Assembly: GCA_019689515.1 (NCBI GenBank)
Contig: JADGHI010000194.1
Coordinates: 1-7,015, forward strand
From: Acetobacteraceae bacterium
GTDB taxonomy: Bacteria; Pseudomonadota; Alphaproteobacteria; Acetobacterales; Acetobacteraceae
Direction: 5' to 3'
DNA: 7,015 bases
Positions 6,524 to 7,015 of the stretch are shown one piece after another. The notes beneath the pieces are model-generated. The model worked only from the letters and a program-made list of their open reading frames with translations, was not told where the DNA came from and made no database searches. How positions within the stretch are numbered: the first letter of the stretch is position 1; each line of letters starts with the position of its first letter. Made by a program: the position numbers and the translations under genes.

Positions 6524-7015
6524 CTACATCATCCCCATCATGAGGCCGTCCGCGATCCGCTTCTGCCGATCGTCCAGTGCGGCGTAGAGCGGGCCTGCAG
6601 CCGCCCGTATCTGGCGCAGCGCCTCGAGGTGCGAGGTCATCATCCGCTCGTGCAGTTCGAGCCGCTGCGGCAATGGCGTGGCCTGAGGCCCGCCCTGCAT
6701 CATCGGCATCATCTGTCCGTGCATCTCGGCCATCGTGCGCGCATTCGCGCGGAGCGCCTCGGCGAAGGCGTCCCACTGCTGGGTTTGCTCCTGGGTGATG
6801 CCGAGCTCGGCCCGGAGGAAGGCGATGCGGCCCTCGACGTGCTGGCCCATCATGCCGGACCCCATCATCATGCCCATCATCGGCCCCATGCCGCCGCGCA
6901 TCATGGGCATCATGCGGTCCCCGCCCATCATGCCCCAGCCCATGCCCTGGCCCATCATGCCCTGACCCATCATGCCCTGCCCCCTCGGGCCGGGGCTCTG
7001 CTGCTGGGCGGGCTG
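6524..7015 (-). CDS. Met-rich periplasmic protein of the Spy/CpxP (LTxxQ) type; N-terminus outside the window
   Basis: The frame is open to the right edge, and the residues before the first in-window ATG (6973) read QPAQQQSPGPRGQG. That looks like the segment just after a signal peptide, so the start lies beyond 7015. Numbered from the ATG at 6973, residues 1-42 hold 19 Met in MMGQGM, MMPMM and MMGMMMG clusters. The rest is helical, with two LTxxQ-like motifs, LGITQEQ at 57-63 and LDDRQ at 133-137, as in Spy/CpxP proteins, which are small periplasmic all-helical chaperone or sensor proteins. Another Met patch (MHGQMMPMMQ) is at 84-93, and the protein ends LMMGMM. Met clusters bind Cu(I), so I infer periplasmic copper binding or copper-stress protection. 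It is the first visible gene of the - strand copper cluster, 40 bases upstream of ccdA. The alternative is a general envelope-stress protein with no direct metal role. Confidence 0.82.
   Translation of the reverse strand, partial: QPAQQQSPGPRGQGMMGQGMMGQGMGWGMMGGDRMMPMMRGGMGPMMGMMMGSGMMGQHVEGRIAFLRAELGITQEQTQQWDAFAEALRANARTMAEMHGQMMPMMQGGPQATPLPQRLELHERMMTSHLEALRQIRAAAGPLYAALDDRQKRIADGLMMGMM
6950..6979 (-). repeat. Two 15-base tandem units in the Met-rich coding region
   Basis: Units 6950-6964 and 6965-6979 differ only at their first base (g or a) and otherwise share CCCATCATGCCCTG on the + strand. They encode consecutive GQGMM-type steps of the Met-rich protein. A partial third copy ends at 6949. 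Such units can gain or lose copies by slippage, changing Met number. Confidence 0.6.

Noticed and set aside
5604..6587. + strand open frame (327 codons), Arg/Ala/Pro-rich
   Set aside because: It crosses the PCuAC and ccdA genes antisense with extreme Arg/Pro content, typical of a shadow frame.
6840..6980. CRISPR-like or regulatory repeats from recurring CATCATGCC
   Set aside because: The repeats follow codon periodicity of Met-Met-Gly runs in a coding region, have no spacers, and are explained by the protein sequence.

Overview
The window is very GC-rich (about 70% by eye). Its proteins look like those of a high-GC alphaproteobacterium, and the closest overall feel is Acetobacteraceae such as Roseomonas relatives. 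That placement is an impression from composition and protein style, not a measured assignment.

Layout. The left quarter (1-1770, + strand) holds one large gene for a right-handed beta-helix protein of the pectate-lyase-superfamily fold, with a C-terminal domain typical of phage tail-associated proteins. It is probably cut at its 5' end by the window edge. A 41-base convergent gap (1771-1811) carries a perfect 9-bp inverted repeat that could end transcription from both sides. Everything to the right is on the - strand and concerns copper. Read in the direction of transcription, from high to low coordinates, the order is: a Met-rich periplasmic protein of the Spy/CpxP (LTxxQ) type, cut by the right edge; a CcdA-like membrane thiol-disulfide transporter that is broken by a stop codon and several frameshifts; a PCuAC-type periplasmic copper chaperone; a Sco/SenC protein; a small CopZ-like HMA chaperone; and a Cu(+)-exporting P1B-1 ATPase with a His-rich, YHS and heavy-metal-binding N-terminus.

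How the genes work together (inference from families). CopZ would carry cytosolic Cu(I) to the ATPase, which exports it. In the periplasm the Met-rich protein and PCuAC would bind Cu(I). Sco, with reducing power from a CcdA-type protein, could handle the thiol chemistry used in CuA-site assembly or copper sequestration. A MerR-family (CueR/HmrR-like) promoter signature sits in the 74-base gap before copZ, so copZ-copA probably has its own copper-responsive promoter. The upstream sco-PCuAC genes are tightly coupled and would be transcribed from further upstream.

There are no RNA genes, CRISPR arrays, transposases or replication origins that I can support. The most notable points are the multiply broken ccdA among otherwise intact genes, the copper promoter, the unusual metal-binding front end of the ATPase paired with a detached HMA protein, and a tail-spike-like gene beside a copper cluster. 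I do not see a clearly new biological system.
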